NCBI GenBank assembly: GCA_903813345.2
Contig: CAIIXF020000012.1
Coordinates: forward strand, 15,864,020 to 15,928,019
Direction of reading: 5' to 3'
Source of the DNA: Owenia fusiformis
Taxonomy: Eukaryota > Annelida > Polychaeta > Sabellida > Oweniidae
DNA: 64,000 nucleotides
Numbering within the stretch: position 1 is the stretch's first letter; each line of letters opens with the position of its first letter. Under the pieces are notes generated by a model. It searched no databases. It had not been told where the DNA came from and worked only from the letters and a program-made list of their open reading frames with translations. The position numbers were made by a program, and so were the translations under genes. Shown piece by piece: positions 35,471 to 47,660 of this stretch.

Positions 35471-36748
35471 ATGCTTTCAGATAAAGAGAAAGATGGAAAT
35501 CTACCTGGTTCTATTAACGACACTATCAATTTAGTTGATAAGCCAGCAATCGCCAGCGGAAGACTGACAAGATGTCGAATGGGCGATTTCCTAAAACAAG
35601 ATATCGAAAATCCCGTAGTTCTTCCATTGTATCCTAGCTCTCAGCATCATACAAACTATCCCTTGAAAAATCTCAAGATGTACCAAACGATGGAGTTCCC
35701 GTTTTATTCATTTGATACGGCTGCTGTCAAAGCAATGAAGACTATTGCAACGATTGGCTCTGAGGTACCTGTTGTTGTGTTTGAGATTCCGAGGAATCTG
35801 GATTCATTGAAGTTACACTGGAGTAGGTGGATGCCCTATTATAAAGAATGTACGGATATCAGGCTTCTAAATGATGACAATCTTGCTAAGATTGATGACG
35901 GTTCGTTATTTACCTTGCTCCCATGTGAACAAATCCCAGCTCAGAAGCACACGATTGATCCTGATACATTCTACGAGATTTACTCTAAAGCTTTTATCCC
36001 AAAAATTGAAATCAAACAACCAAGAGACATGAATAAAAAAGAGGCAAAGGCTCCATGTGTGATCAAAGTTCCAGTTTCTCAAGGTGGGACTGGTGTAAAT
36101 ATTGTTACAACTGACAGGGAAATTCTTGAATATGAAGAATGTGTCGCGAAACGTGATTGGAAAGGAGAACTGATCTATCAAGAACTTTTAACTGATATTG
36201 TAGCTGATCGAGGAATTCAGGCGTATCTTCGTAAAGACGGATCTGTCCATCTCGGTTGTACCTACGTACCATCTTTCAATGATTCTGGAAAATGGTCTGG
36301 TGCTATATATTATAGTACACAAGAAGTTGATCCCACAAGTCTCCGTCTAATAAGATTTTGTCAACCTGCATTAAAGAAGCTCCGCGATATGGGCTACTTT
36401 GGGTACGTTAGTTTTGACGTGATTGAAACACGAAGCAGTGAGCTCTTTCTACTCGACATAAATCCCAGACTCGGGGGATCCAACCAACATATGTCAATGA
36501 TGGACGGCATGGCAGATAAGGGGTTCCCGGTATCGATGTATGAGGAATCACTCAAATTGACAATCACTGTAAAGGAGTTGATATCAAGAGCAGATTTCTG
36601 GAACAACAGTAAGGACAGTGTAGTTATCGTACTTGCAGCACAAGCTACGGAGAACGACACATTGCTTACTGCGATCTCTCTCTTTGCGAAAAATAAGGAC
36701 CACCTACTAAGTGCCCAAAATGATGTATTTGGTTATTTCCGGGACTAA
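35471..36748 (+). CDS. ATP-grasp domain ligase (425 residues, single coding exon)
   Basis: A complete frame from ATG 35471 to TAA, with no intron in the coding part. An acceptor at 35441-35443 puts the start 27 bases into the exon. ATP-grasp features are visible. A first-half domain (about 70-160) is followed by CVIKVPVSQGGTGVNI (196-211, with K199 and a Gly-rich loop for ATP phosphates). Later come GELIYQELL (232-240), YFGYVSFDVIE (309-319) and LFLLDINPRLGGSNQ (325-339), the metal-binding Asn and Arg of the family. ATP-grasp enzymes join a carboxylate to an amine or thiol through an acyl-phosphate. The layout, a pre-grasp domain plus a grasp core and a C-terminal extension, resembles bacterial peptide ligases of the pheganomycin type. 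The substrate is unknown. No signal peptide or helix is seen, so it is probably cytosolic. The single coding exon could reflect retroposition or horizontal transfer. Confidence 0.85.
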   Translation: MLSDKEKDGNLPGSINDTINLVDKPAIASGRLTRCRMGDFLKQDIENPVVLPLYPSSQHHTNYPLKNLKMYQTMEFPFYSFDTAAVKAMKTIATIGSEVPVVVFEIPRNLDSLKLHWSRWMPYYKECTDIRLLNDDNLAKIDDGSLFTLLPCEQIPAQKHTIDPDTFYEIYSKAFIPKIEIKQPRDMNKKEAKAPCVIKVPVSQGGTGVNIVTTDREILEYEECVAKRDWKGELIYQELLTDIVADRGIQAYLRKDGSVHLGCTYVPSFNDSGKWSGAIYYSTQEVDPTSLRLIRFCQPALKKLRDMGYFGYVSFDVIETRSSELFLLDINPRLGGSNQHMSMMDGMADKGFPVSMYEESLKLTITVKELISRADFWNNSKDSVVIVLAAQATENDTLLTAISLFAKNKDHLLSAQNDVFGYFRD

Positions 36749-36779
36749 TTGTGAACAAAATGTATTTAGTTGAAATCGG

Positions 36780-36870
36780 GTGGTAGGGTTGGTGGGATGT
36801 TTGTACCTTTCCTGTCCCAAAGTCCAAATTATTTCATCACCTCTATGAGTGTTTGTCCTACATGTCCTAG
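36780..36870. repeat. Fragment of the 17.7-kb palindromic element
   Basis: GGGTTGGTGGGATGTTTGTACC, TGTCCCAAAGTC and AAATTATTTCATCA match, with divergence, the arm at 18200-18280. It lies just downstream of the ATP-grasp stop codon. Confidence 0.5.
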
Positions 36871-37005
36871 TGTTAAGGGGACTCATCTCTAACCTAGCCG
36901 ATTTGGGGGTACCCTGAACGCACTGTTTATATTTCTTTTTTTTCGTAAGGATTTCATATATGCTTTCATTTAATGTAAAAACATTGAATGTTAGCCTTCA
37001 AAATA

Positions 37006-37827
37006 CAGGGTGTTCCATATGTTTCAGGAATGATGCTGTGTTTTATTGGTTTTCTTTTGAATCTAACTGAATTTTTGATTCCAAGAAAGTAAAAAGAATG
37101 TCACCACCTTTGATCACATCACAATTCAAACACCTGTCATGTCATGAGTCACAATGGAGAATAAACACAGGTTATTTTGGACGAGAGGCCATCTTGAAAA
37201 GTGAAAGTCATTAGCAAATGGAAACCTTTGACTTAGGCAACACACGACAATCTGTGACATGACATGACATGTGTGAATAACAGTTTTCTGCAGCAGACAC
37301 AATTAAATTCCTAAAGAATGCACATGGGGACTCTAGATGGTAACCTCTAGAGTGTATGAGTGGTACAAGTGGTTCAAATCTGGAAGGGAAATTGAGACCG
37401 ATTATCCAAAATCTGGACATCCGAGAACAGTGAGAACGCTAGCTAATGCGGAAGGGATAGATGCTGAAATAATGATGATGGCTAATAAATGGTGTGATGA
37501 CATTTTTAATTTCCAGGAATCCACCTTTATTCTTTTAATTTCCAACAAGTTTGATACGACAATGATAAATCAATCCTTTGAAGACTTTATACAAAAACTA
37601 ATATTTTTACAAAAATGTCATGTTTTGCGCATTGTTACACCTGCTCCACCTACCCTACCCCTAGGTCACTATAGCAACCATATTATTCAGTCTACTGAGT
37701 TTCATGATATGAAACTTTTATTAACTTATTCACAACCTATTTGGACACATTTTGTCAAAAAATCAGCTAGATTGAAAAGAAAACCAATAAAATACAGCGT
37801 CATTCCTGAAACATATGGAACACCCTG
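37006..37827 (+). mobile_element. Decayed mariner element (CAGGGTGTTCCATATG ends)
   Basis: Terminal inverted repeats beginning CAGGGTGTTCCATATGTTTC, continuing about 55 bases, are flanked by TA (37004-37005, 37828-37829). Near the left end the plus strand encodes the start of a mariner transposase: IKFLKNAHGDS, then after a frameshift RVYEWYKWFKSGREIETDYP followed by KSGHPRT. This is the helix-turn-helix DNA-binding region and linker of that family. The catalytic domain is missing; the rest of the 822 bp has no transposase similarity. It is an internally deleted, non-functional copy. Confidence 0.85.
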
Positions 37828-39395
37828 TATTTCACTACATCGTCTGAAAGATGGGTGTGACGTTACGGAAAAAGCGCCTCAATTTACTCGCTTCACTAGA
37901 ATACGCTTGCTATCAAAGCGATGCGTTCTTAATAATTTATCGATGATTGATAGGAAATCGTCTCACAGCCACCAAGATTGTTTTTAATTTACGGCATTTG
38001 ATAAGCTGAAGACTTTTGATGCCAATTATTTTTCATGGGTACTAATAAAAAATAGTAAGAACAGCTTAGATAAAGAGTTTTGACCGTAAATTAGATTAGG
38101 CCTAATGATTCACAAGTTCATCTTTTCATTTCTCAAAACGTTCACGATTCTCGTCAGTTATGATAAAAAACAGCGGAACGGTAATAGAGAATGGAATGTT
38201 TTATTCTTTATTTCAAATTCAAAGAAAGAACAAATAGGTTTTTCAGCATTAGTTGTTCTTTGTTGCAAGGCATTAAAATTTAAAAGAAATGAATGTTAGA
38301 GCCTACAGAGCACAGTGGATACAGTATATTGTTATTTCAATTTGGTCTTTTTGGAATTTCAGACTATGTTTTGTCCATTAATACAAAACTTCTAGTATTT
38401 GTCATCTGTCACTGTGCGACATGATTAAATAAGTATTACATTCTTCCAAAACATTTGGTATTGAATATACTAGCATTCAGTAAGTAACTGTAAGTTCATG
38501 AGGTCATTATGAACTCCTCTATAACAAAATGAAAAAGCAAATAAAAATCCTTTGATTTGGAATCTTTTCAAAAATCAGCTTAAAGTGTGGCAATTGCATG
38601 TTTCAGAATTTAACATATCTCAAATGAACTCTAAAGAATGAATTCTATGTATGACAAATACAAAAAATGCTTTCATGTGAGGTACACCAATGAAGGGGGA
38701 GATTTGTGGATAACATAAAAAATCGAACCCCTGGTCACCAATTGCTGGCTACGCCCCTGGCCTTACCCAAGTTCGGCAGTACAATTGACGCCATATCAGA
38801 TTTTAATTGACTTTCAATTTCCATAAACTTTGACATTTTTTTGACGAAAAAACTAAAACATTGACATATTGTTTTTATTGTTTCAAACAATAGTTCACGT
38901 ACCCCTAAATAATATTTGAAAATATAAAAAGGTCCCACCGTCGAATTTTTCTGTTATTTATATTCAAAATTTCGGCTTTTTCTGATATTTTTAAGACTTT
39001 CATCAATTATCACCAACAAATTTTTTTTAGTGCGAAACGGTATGATCTCTGTATTACTGTTTTTTCTGTTGATTTTTACAATAACGCATTTATTTTTCTA
39101 TTTTATGGTTAAAATTTTTAGTAATTGGGAGAATTTAAACAATATTCCCCATTTTGGGCACTTTGAATCCTTAAAAACTCCTACAATTTATAACATCACA
39201 TACATATATAACATAACATATCATGGATTTTGCATTGTAAGGAATACATGTATATGGGAAGGTTGACTACACGTTTTTTTGCAATTTTGGTGACTCCCAA
39301 TGGACCCGGTTCTCTTTTAAGCATTTGTTAATTTACAAATTCACATTTGTTTGTAATAGTCTAGAATAGGCATGTATAAAATAAAATGACATCTT
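37828..39395. other. Gene-free AT-rich sequence
   Basis: No gene or bounded element seen. Confidence 0.3.
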
Positions 39396-39399
39396 ACAT

Positions 39400-40400
39400 T
39401 TTGACGAGCACCTTAACTATGGTTATCAAATGAAAGGTAAAGGGTTTCTTTATTGATACTGAGATTTGCCAAGATGAAATAGGTGTCGAAGTGACTTTTT
39501 GGGTAAAAAATGTGATTTTTGCAAAAAAAAATTTTAGATTGATAAAAAATATTTTTGAAAACTTATTATATAAAATACAGTCAAGTTGACTCTCAAAAGT
39601 CGAAATATACCATGTTTAATCAACTTGGGGGGATTTTGGGACCTTGATAGTTTTTTCTTTGGGATTTACATGCAATATCGACTAAAACGAGTGTGTTCAA
39701 AATATGATGACAACGTTAACACATTTTGACGAGCAGCTTAACCATGGTTAATAATTGAAAGGTAAAGGGTTCCTTTATTGATACTGAGATTTGCCAAGAT
39801 GAAATAGGTGTCAAAGTGAGTTTTTGGGTAAAAAAATGTGTTTTTTGCAAAAACAATATTAAATTGATAAAAATATATTTTTGAAAATTTATTATATAAA
39901 ATACAGTCTAGTTGACTCTCAAAAATCAAAATATACCATGTTTAATCAACTAGGGGGATTTTGGGAGCTTAACAATTTTTTCTTTGTGATTTGCATGCAA
40001 TATCAACTATTAAAACGAGTGTGTTCAAAACATGATGACACCATTAACATATTTTGACGAGCAGCTTAATCATGGTATATAATTGAAGAGTAAAGGGTCC
40101 CTTTGTTGATACTGAGATTTGCCAAGATGAAATAGGTGTCGAAGTAAGTTTTTGGGTAAAAAATGAGTTTTTGCAAAAATAAGTTTATGTTAAAAAAACA
40201 TTTTTAGAAAAATTATTATATGAAATACAGTCTTGTTGACGAAATATACCATGTTTAATCAAGGGTTCCTTTATTGATACTGAGATTTACCAAGATGAAA
40301 TAGGTGTCAAAATGTGTTTCGGGTGAAATGCGTTTTTACAAGAGAATTTCAAAAATTGAAATATCTTTTTTGAAATTAAATTTTAACAAATATAGTCCGA
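39400..40400. repeat. Tandem repeat, period about 325 bp
   Basis: TTGATACTGAGATTTGCCAA recurs at 39453, 39778, 40106 and, after a shortened unit, 40274, with neighbouring sequence also matching (GACGAGCAGCTTAA, AAATACAGTC, TACCATGTTTAATCAA). There are about three units, each drifting, with the last one partial. Confidence 0.75.
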
Positions 40401-42045
40401 TTGATTATAAAACAAGTGAGAACAACTATTTGTTATCAATTTTGAGAGATTTTCGAAGCTGTTTAAGGTATTGTCTTGTGGTTTGTATCTTGTGAATGCA
40501 AAGGCACTTGAATTAATGTTACTGCAAGGAGTTAAGGGGGTTGCGGTTGGTGCGATCTCAACCCCACCCAAAAATACAACCAATAAAAGAGATGAGAGGT
40601 TTAGAATGCTTTTTGAAGTTTCTAGCTCAATTTTGAAGGAGTTGCACCAATTTTTAAAATAATACGATCGCAGCCTCCCCCCCCCCCCTCAGCTGGTAAA
40701 AAGTGGGCTATGGCCCTGCTATGTATACCCTTTGTTTTATGTATTTTCCAGTTCAAACTTTAGTTAATGAAAACACCATACAATTATCTGTGATGTAGTG
40801 GATATCTACAATGAACATTTTAATGTATCCTCTATTACAAGCTGAAGATACGTGGTCAATGAAATTTGTAAAAATTGATCATAAATAGGAAATCCTTTGA
40901 TACAAAATTATCTTTAAAATACTTCTCTCAATCAAATTATCACTAACACTGAAAGCATCACCATTAACAATGTTAATTGTTGATTCAAATAGTATTTAAT
41001 ATTAACAATTAGCAAAGATTTGAACTGCATCAATCTGTTATCATATTTGCACCTAGCAGTACATCTGATCCTAGACACTGGGCTCATTGGCACTGACCAA
41101 TAAGCGTTGCATTCCATTGTGCAGTGTATGTCTGGTATGAATGTAGAACTCATGATTAATACAAGTACATTTGACATATATTTTAATGTGATTTTTACCT
41201 TCATCTTCTATTTCATAATTATTCTCATTTATTTATTGACTGTAATTTAATTGATACCATCAATTTTAAATATCAAGCATGTTACGAAAACTCTTTGTTA
41301 CAGTAATGGCACACAAGTCAAGATCAAGACCAAGTATCCTCTTAGCTTGGTACATCAAAATATCCTTTCTTAATTGCACTGTTGTGTGTCTAGCTCAGGC
41401 AATGTGTGAGAAGATGTTTACTCAAGTAGAGAGGGGGAGGGGTCACAGAGGCTTGAAGCAAGACTACCTTATTTAACACATAATACAACGTGACTTGATT
41501 ATGGGTTGCTTACAGTATAGTAAAATAACCATTTGGTATATCAAATAAGCATGTACTTCTGTGTGATAATTATAACAGACTTATAAATACAGTAGCTCCC
41601 TTGTGAGAGAATCTCAGGAGCAGATAATGCTGCAATGCTGTAGTGTGATTCTGATTATTGGGTTTACTAGTTCAGTAAAATTAATCAAACCAGATTGAGT
41701 ACTGTAATCTATGGATTTTTCAAAACACTGGCACATGTCCAGCATGAAACAATTGACACATTGACCATAGCTGTTTTGGCATTTAAGTGGTGATCAACAC
41801 TGGTTGTATTGATTGAACTAGTTAAGAAATGAGGAATGCTATACTAATTAATCGTCTAATTAGTGCCTTTCGACACCTCGTTCACTTTGGCAAATCTCAC
41901 AAATCGTTTGTAAGATATAAAGGATTATTTTGATACAGGTCTCTAGGGTGCTCGCAAAAATGTAAGAACTCTCTCTTTCTAGAGGCTTTTATTTTGAAAA
42001 TATTCTAGACTATAACATAGTTCCTTATTATTTCAAATAAATGAT
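40401..42045. other. Gene-free sequence
   Basis: No gene seen. A poly-C run of about 13 lies at 40676-40690. Confidence 0.3.
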
Positions 42046-42048
42046 TAT

Positions 42049-42080
42049 ACGAGGGGTGATCAATAAGTAATGGACGCTTT
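42049..42080. mobile_element. Isolated mariner-type terminal sequence
   Basis: TACGAGGGGTGATCAATAAG, preceded by TA, is a typical mariner-superfamily end. The only candidate partner, GCGCCCCTCGTA near 43943, shares just eight bases, so the element border is unresolved. Confidence 0.35.
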
Positions 42081-42726
42081 TTTACACAGATGCTTTTTAT
42101 AGACCAATCCCTCCGATTTTCTTACACAAAATACAAAATATATAATACATGTTGATATATCCTAATTTCCGTGGAGGAGGTACGGGTACCGTTGGCCCGA
42201 TTTTATTCCAGTAGTAAGAATATACACATTATATCTGTATATGGGACTTGCTTTTTAGAACTTTTTGTTAGCTCTACTGCTCAGGTGTCAGTTGAACCAT
42301 TTTGCAGGCCCATTTTAGAGTAGGTTAAGCTTTTTGCCAAACATGTTTTTCATAAGAGAGTTACTCAGTCCCAAGTCCAGTTCAGTATGAAAGGCCTGTC
42401 CTTTAACTTAATGTTACAGAAAAAAGAATGCTAAGCCAATTACACATCAATTGCCACACAGGAAGGTAACTTGGCATGGTGCTAATTTTATCACCTCTCA
42501 TAATGGTCAAGATTACTCAGTCATACATGACAGTTACATAATTATCTTGGTACCATTTGATGGAGAATAAATCAGGCTTTTTACTATTACCTTTGTATTT
42601 TATCAAAACTGCTTAGGATTCTAGTAATTTGGATTTGAAGTTGAGTATGTGGACGCCCTGTATACATGATGCCTTGTACATTCCATGACATCAAGTTGAG
42701 TTTAGCAGCCATACAAATTGCAGAGA

Positions 42727-43172
42727 CATGCAGAGATATAACCACCCTTCGCAATGTTTATATGAATAACCATATTGGGATATTGAGATTTCCATATATG
42801 AGATCGTATTGGTATTGGTATTGAGATACGAACACACTGATGCAGAGATATAACCATCCTTCGCAATGTTTATACGAATGACCATATTGGGATATTGAGA
42901 TTTCCATATACGAGATCGTATTGGTATTGGTATTGAGATACTAACACACTGATGCAGAGATATAACCATCCTTCGCAATGTTTATATGAATAACCATATT
43001 GGGATATTACGATTTCCATATATGAGATCGTATTGGTATTGGTATTGAGATACGAACACGCTGATGCAGAGATATAACCATCCTTCGCAATGTTTATACG
43101 AATAACCATATTGGGATATTGAGATTTCCATATATGAGATCGTATTGGTATTGGTATTGAGATACGAACACA
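42727..43172. repeat. 112-bp tandem array (four units)
   Basis: GCAGAGATATAACCATCCTT recurs at 42730, 42842, 42954 and 43066, an exact spacing of 112. The units are nearly identical, including GTATTGGTATTGGTATTGAG. The minus-strand frames across it are by-products of the repetition. Confidence 0.9.
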
Positions 43173-44225
43173 TGATTAAGAAATTTTAAAGAGAAATTAT
43201 GTACTTTTAGGGACAAATTATCCTAGATCTCTACCAAATTTTCTTGGATAAGACCCAAACTTTTAGGAATTCTTCATACAGTTGGCGACAAAAATAAATG
43301 ACAGGTCGATTTTCGATCACCATTTCCTAATTATGGTGGTCTGAAAGCCCATAATTTCCAATATTGTCTAGATACATATCCCTTAAAATTTGTATATTTT
43401 ACATTTTGTATAATCTCATCCACTGATTTATGGCCTCTTGTAAACTCTCTTATTTTTAACATGGGAAATCCTCACTTCAGCAAATCCACCTGTCATTTAT
43501 TTATGTCCCCAACTGTACATGCCTTATTGATATATTTATTAACAATGTTTCATTACAATTGCAACATCCTCAAATGAGATATTAAATAGTCTCAAGCATA
43601 TGGTCAAACTCCGACTCGAAAATGATAAATTTTGCTGACTCAGTACTTTTGAGCCTGCTTTCCAAGGGTTCACAAACTTTTTTTACATGCCTCTACATCT
43701 GCGGTTTATGGCATATTCTGCAGGGAGATATCTGGTAATCACTGAAATCAATGTATCGCATATTGCCATACTCATGCTGAATATGCCATATACCGCACGT
43801 GAGTATGGCATATTCACCCATATCACAAATACCAGACAACCATAAATATATGCCATACTCCGCGTAACGTCATGCACATATAAACATTTTGCAGTTTTTT
43901 GGCAAGCATTTCCATATACAACATTTGAAATATTCTAATGGCGCCCCTCGTATGCATATGTGCATCAATGTACTCCAATGAAACGTATCATTTGTTCCAT
44001 CACCCATTATGTTCTGGATTTGAATGTCAAATTCAGGTCCGTGTACCACTCGATTAGGATATCTAACGCATTAGAAATAATATGCAAATGTAAGTTAATA
44101 TTGTGCTCGGCCGAAAATAAAGATTAGATCAATTACATTTAGTGGTTCAAAAATATACTTTCACACTTTTACTATCAGTCGTATTAACTTGTTGATCAAC
44201 AAAGCAGTCTTTATACTCAAAAGTG
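43173..44225. other. Gene-free sequence with a diffuse inverted repeat
   Basis: No gene seen. Around 43690-43870 the motif ATGGCATATTC and its complement recur on both strands (GCGGTTTATGGCATATTC against GAATATGCCATATACCGC), a small fold-back. Confidence 0.4.
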
Positions 44226-44230
44226 ACCTG

Positions 44231-45481
44231 CACGGTGCCCATGTCAAGCTGCGCGCCTACTTAGGCGCGCAGTTTGTTTCGATTACAAACTGCGTGCCTA
44301 AGAACATTGCATCATTTAAGTTGGAGTCTGTATTTTGAAACGTAATTTAAAGACCTTTATCCTGCATTGTTTTCTTGTTCAATGCGTTCATTCTGTGGCG
44401 AATATACGAATCTTGCAAATACTAGCAAAAACAATGTACAAATGAATCTAAGTTTTAAAACATAACCAGATTAATGGCATTTTCGTCACTGATTTAACGG
44501 GAATTTATACGTAAGTCGATCTAGCACTTTAAACATAAATGACAAATACTTTAGACTCGTTTTATATTTAATTCCTTACACATTTATCATATATAATTCA
44601 AAATATTTCGAGATAATACAGATAATCAGGAGATTAAATAGAAATTAATCACAAACTGCGCGCCTATTTTAGCCAGAAATTACAAACTGTGCGCATACAC
44701 TATTAAAACTACATATTATCATTGGAATTTCTACAGAGGCACGTCTAGGTGTTTTTCATGTAGCTTTGGAAATGTTGCTTTATCGTCAGATTTTATGAGA
44801 TTTTCATATTGAAAGTCAAAATGTATAATAGAAGTGACAATTAAGTTGGGAACGAAAAAAACTTTTATTTTCAGATCACCATCTTGGTGGATGGACTCTC
44901 ATAGTGTTTCAATTATGGGGTTCTACTATTAGACACATATGTGCCTTGTATGGCGCTTATGTTTTCTAATAATACAAAAGAAGCTTGGATAAGCAAGCAG
45001 TTTGGAAATATTAGGCACGCAGTTTGGGAAATACATGTGAATATAGGCGCGCTGTTGGACAAGAAAAATGTTTAAATCACGTTTATGGCGTATTATCGTT
45101 TTGAACACAAACTTTGCCGATTTAATCAGATGGAGTGATCCTATATATTCTAGCATACACAGACACAATGGCTGAATAAACGGCAAATGACGATAAAAAG
45201 ACATAGATACAACTTTACACTTAAGTAACAGAAGTTACTTAAGACCCTTATATTGAGATAACTGGGTTTACATCGGGAAAAACATGGAGTACTATGAGTA
45301 AATGAAGTTCATCTTCACAGAATGGTACCATCTTTAGAACGAGACTAACCTTGTATTTTTCGTATTTTGGCTCTTTTTGGGAGTCGTGTCCTCCCCGTCT
45401 CACATTTTGAAATATGCGCGCAGTTTGTCAGAGTTTCAAACTGCGTGCCTAGTATGCACGCTGCTTGACATGGGCATCGGG
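44231..45481 (+). mobile_element. Non-autonomous Transib-like DNA element, copy 2 (complete)
   Basis: This 1,251-bp copy has terminal inverted repeats of about 45 bases. The left begins CACGGTGCCCATGTCAAGC, and the right, reversed, CCCGATGCCCATGTCAAGC. ACCTG flanks both ends exactly (44226-44230, 45482-45486). A 5-bp duplication together with a CACGGTG-type terminus is characteristic of Transib, the superfamily related to RAG1. Internal AGGCGCGCAGTTTG motifs repeat in the subterminal zones. No transposase is encoded. Copy 1 lies inverted at 1-1107. Confidence 0.75.
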
Positions 45482-45486
45482 ACCTG

Positions 45487-46540
45487 GTTGAAAGCCAAAA
45501 TTCTCGCGCATTCGTGATTGAGGTAGGGTAGTGCGAGTATTGAAGTGAATAGAGCTTTGGCCCGAGAAAATCAAAGAGAAACGAGGAGACATCTATAATA
45601 TCAGCTTTATTTAGCTATTCAGACACTATGTTCAATGGCGAATCATGAAATTAAGGGATTCCTGACAATTTCCTGTCTGGGGTTTCCATATTTTGAACAG
45701 TAATCTGGCTTGACCAAAACCCCTTCTGCGATACATTTTCAGTAAAACATGTATAAAATTTACACCTTTGGAGCCACAAAAAGGGTTATTGTAGAGGAGA
45801 GGGGACTCTATACAAGTCTATGTAAAATGTGTCTCGAAGTGGTGTTCATTAAAGGCAGCTGTTCACTTGAGAGGTGTTCAAAAAGTTAGGTTTCAATATA
45901 GCAACTTTATCAATCACTAATTCAATTCTAAATTCTATTCCAACATTGGTTAAATTTCAGTTATATTTTTCAAAAAACTGAAAAATATTTATATTGAAAA
46001 AATGTAATGCCAACTATTGACAGATTGAGTCTTCAATACTATTGGATAGTGGATTTGCCAGTCATTTCTTTATTTTATGGACTTCAATAAAATAACAATA
46101 GAAAACTGACCAATTTTATTTATAAAAGAATATGAAAAGGTTTTTGTAAAATTCCTTAATTCACATTAAGACATTGACAAGCAAGTCAGAATATGTTTGT
46201 AATGCAGATGTTCAATAGGAGTTAACAGTACAGTATTCAATAAATTATGTTTATTGTACACATATTATATATACTAGATATAGTAGCTCATTCCTATTAT
46301 ATATTAGATCACGATTTGTTCAACACATATTATGAAGTCGCCACCCATAACTATACCACCATCATTAGTCTAGGTTACAAAAGAAGGGTATGATAATATT
46401 TCTTCTACTCTACCGAACACCTAGAAATGCATAAGATACTTTATCTAATTTGTCTAATTGTATTGTTTAGTATATTTTTGAAAGTGCCTTAGTAACATCT
46501 AACATTCAACCAATAAACCATTAATTAGGAACAGACAAAT
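45487..46540. other. Gene-free sequence
   Basis: No gene or bounded element seen. Confidence 0.3.
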
Positions 46541-46589
46541 AAAAACAATTGCATAATCATTACTAATAAGTCAAATGGGTTGCTCATGA

Positions 46590-47660
46590 ACACCAAATGC
46601 AAGGTAAAGTAGAGTGAATGTTGTGTTCTCCAAGGTAAGGATTGTAATTTGTGGTGCCACAGCAGAATATGATAAGGTTTTCTCCAAGTTGAAGGTTGTA
46701 CACAATATGTAACCATACTCCTTAACAACATGTTGGTGACAAAGTCATAAGTGTTGCCACAGAAGAGTAAGGTACGGTAATGTTGTTTTCTCCAAGTTGA
46801 AGGTTGTACAAAATATGTAATCGTACTCCATAACAGCATTTAGATTACAAAATCATAAGTGGTGCCACAGAAGAGTACAATAATGTTGTTTTTTGTTCAA
46901 GGTGAAGGTTGTACACAATATGTAATCGCAGTTTATAACAACATGTAGGTCACAAAGTTATAGTGATGCCACAAAAGAGTATGGTAATGTTGTTTTCTAC
47001 AAGTTATGGATTGCACACAATATATAATTGCAATCAATTACTCAGTTCCAAGACCATTTTAGTCAAGGTAGCAGAGTGATAAGTGCTGCCCCAGAAGAAT
47101 ATCATAATATCGAATGTTGATTATGAAGATGAGAATTAAACACGATATTTAGTAGCAGTTCATAATTAAGCTCCATTATTAAAAGAATCATTGGTGTTGC
47201 AACCACATCAGATAATGTTGTCCCTTTCCAAGTTAATGATTTCACCCAATATGTGATCGCAGTCTTTAAATCTCGAAGTCCATTATAGTCTTGGTAACAG
47301 TCTCCCCAAGGTAAGGATTGCACAAAATAAAACTAAGTTAAAACACCATTGTGTCTAGGTTACAAAGTCTCTAGGTTTGCCACAGTATTGTTTGAAAATA
47401 CTGTTCTCTCCAAGGTAAGGATTGTGTACAATAAAACTAGGTTTCATCACCATTGTAGTCTAGGTTACAATGTCACTAATTGTGCTACAGAAGAATATGA
47501 CGATGTTGTTTTCTCCATGGTAAGGATTGCGCACAATAAAACTTCGTTCCACGTCCATTGTAGACTAGGTTAAAAGGTCACTAGTTGTGCCACAGGATAG
47601 TAGGATAGTGTGATAATATTGTTCTCTCCAAGGTTAGTTCATCTGACCACCATCATTGCA
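46590..47660. repeat. Degenerate tandem repeat, period about 100-120 bp
   Basis: GTGCCACAGAAGAGTA-like starts recur at about 46656, 46756, 46864, 46968 and 47088 and onward. Each is followed by GTTGTTTTCTCCAAG, GAAGGTTGTACACAATATGTA and GGTTACAAAGTCA-like segments. Divergence is high. Some minus frames run through two units and look protein-like but have stops and no start context, so I do not call them genes. Confidence 0.6.

Noticed and set aside
42049-43953. A complete 1.9-kb mariner between TACGAGGGG and CCCCTCGTA
   Set aside because: Only eight terminal bases match and the sequences diverge immediately inside; the 112-bp satellite in between argues against one element.
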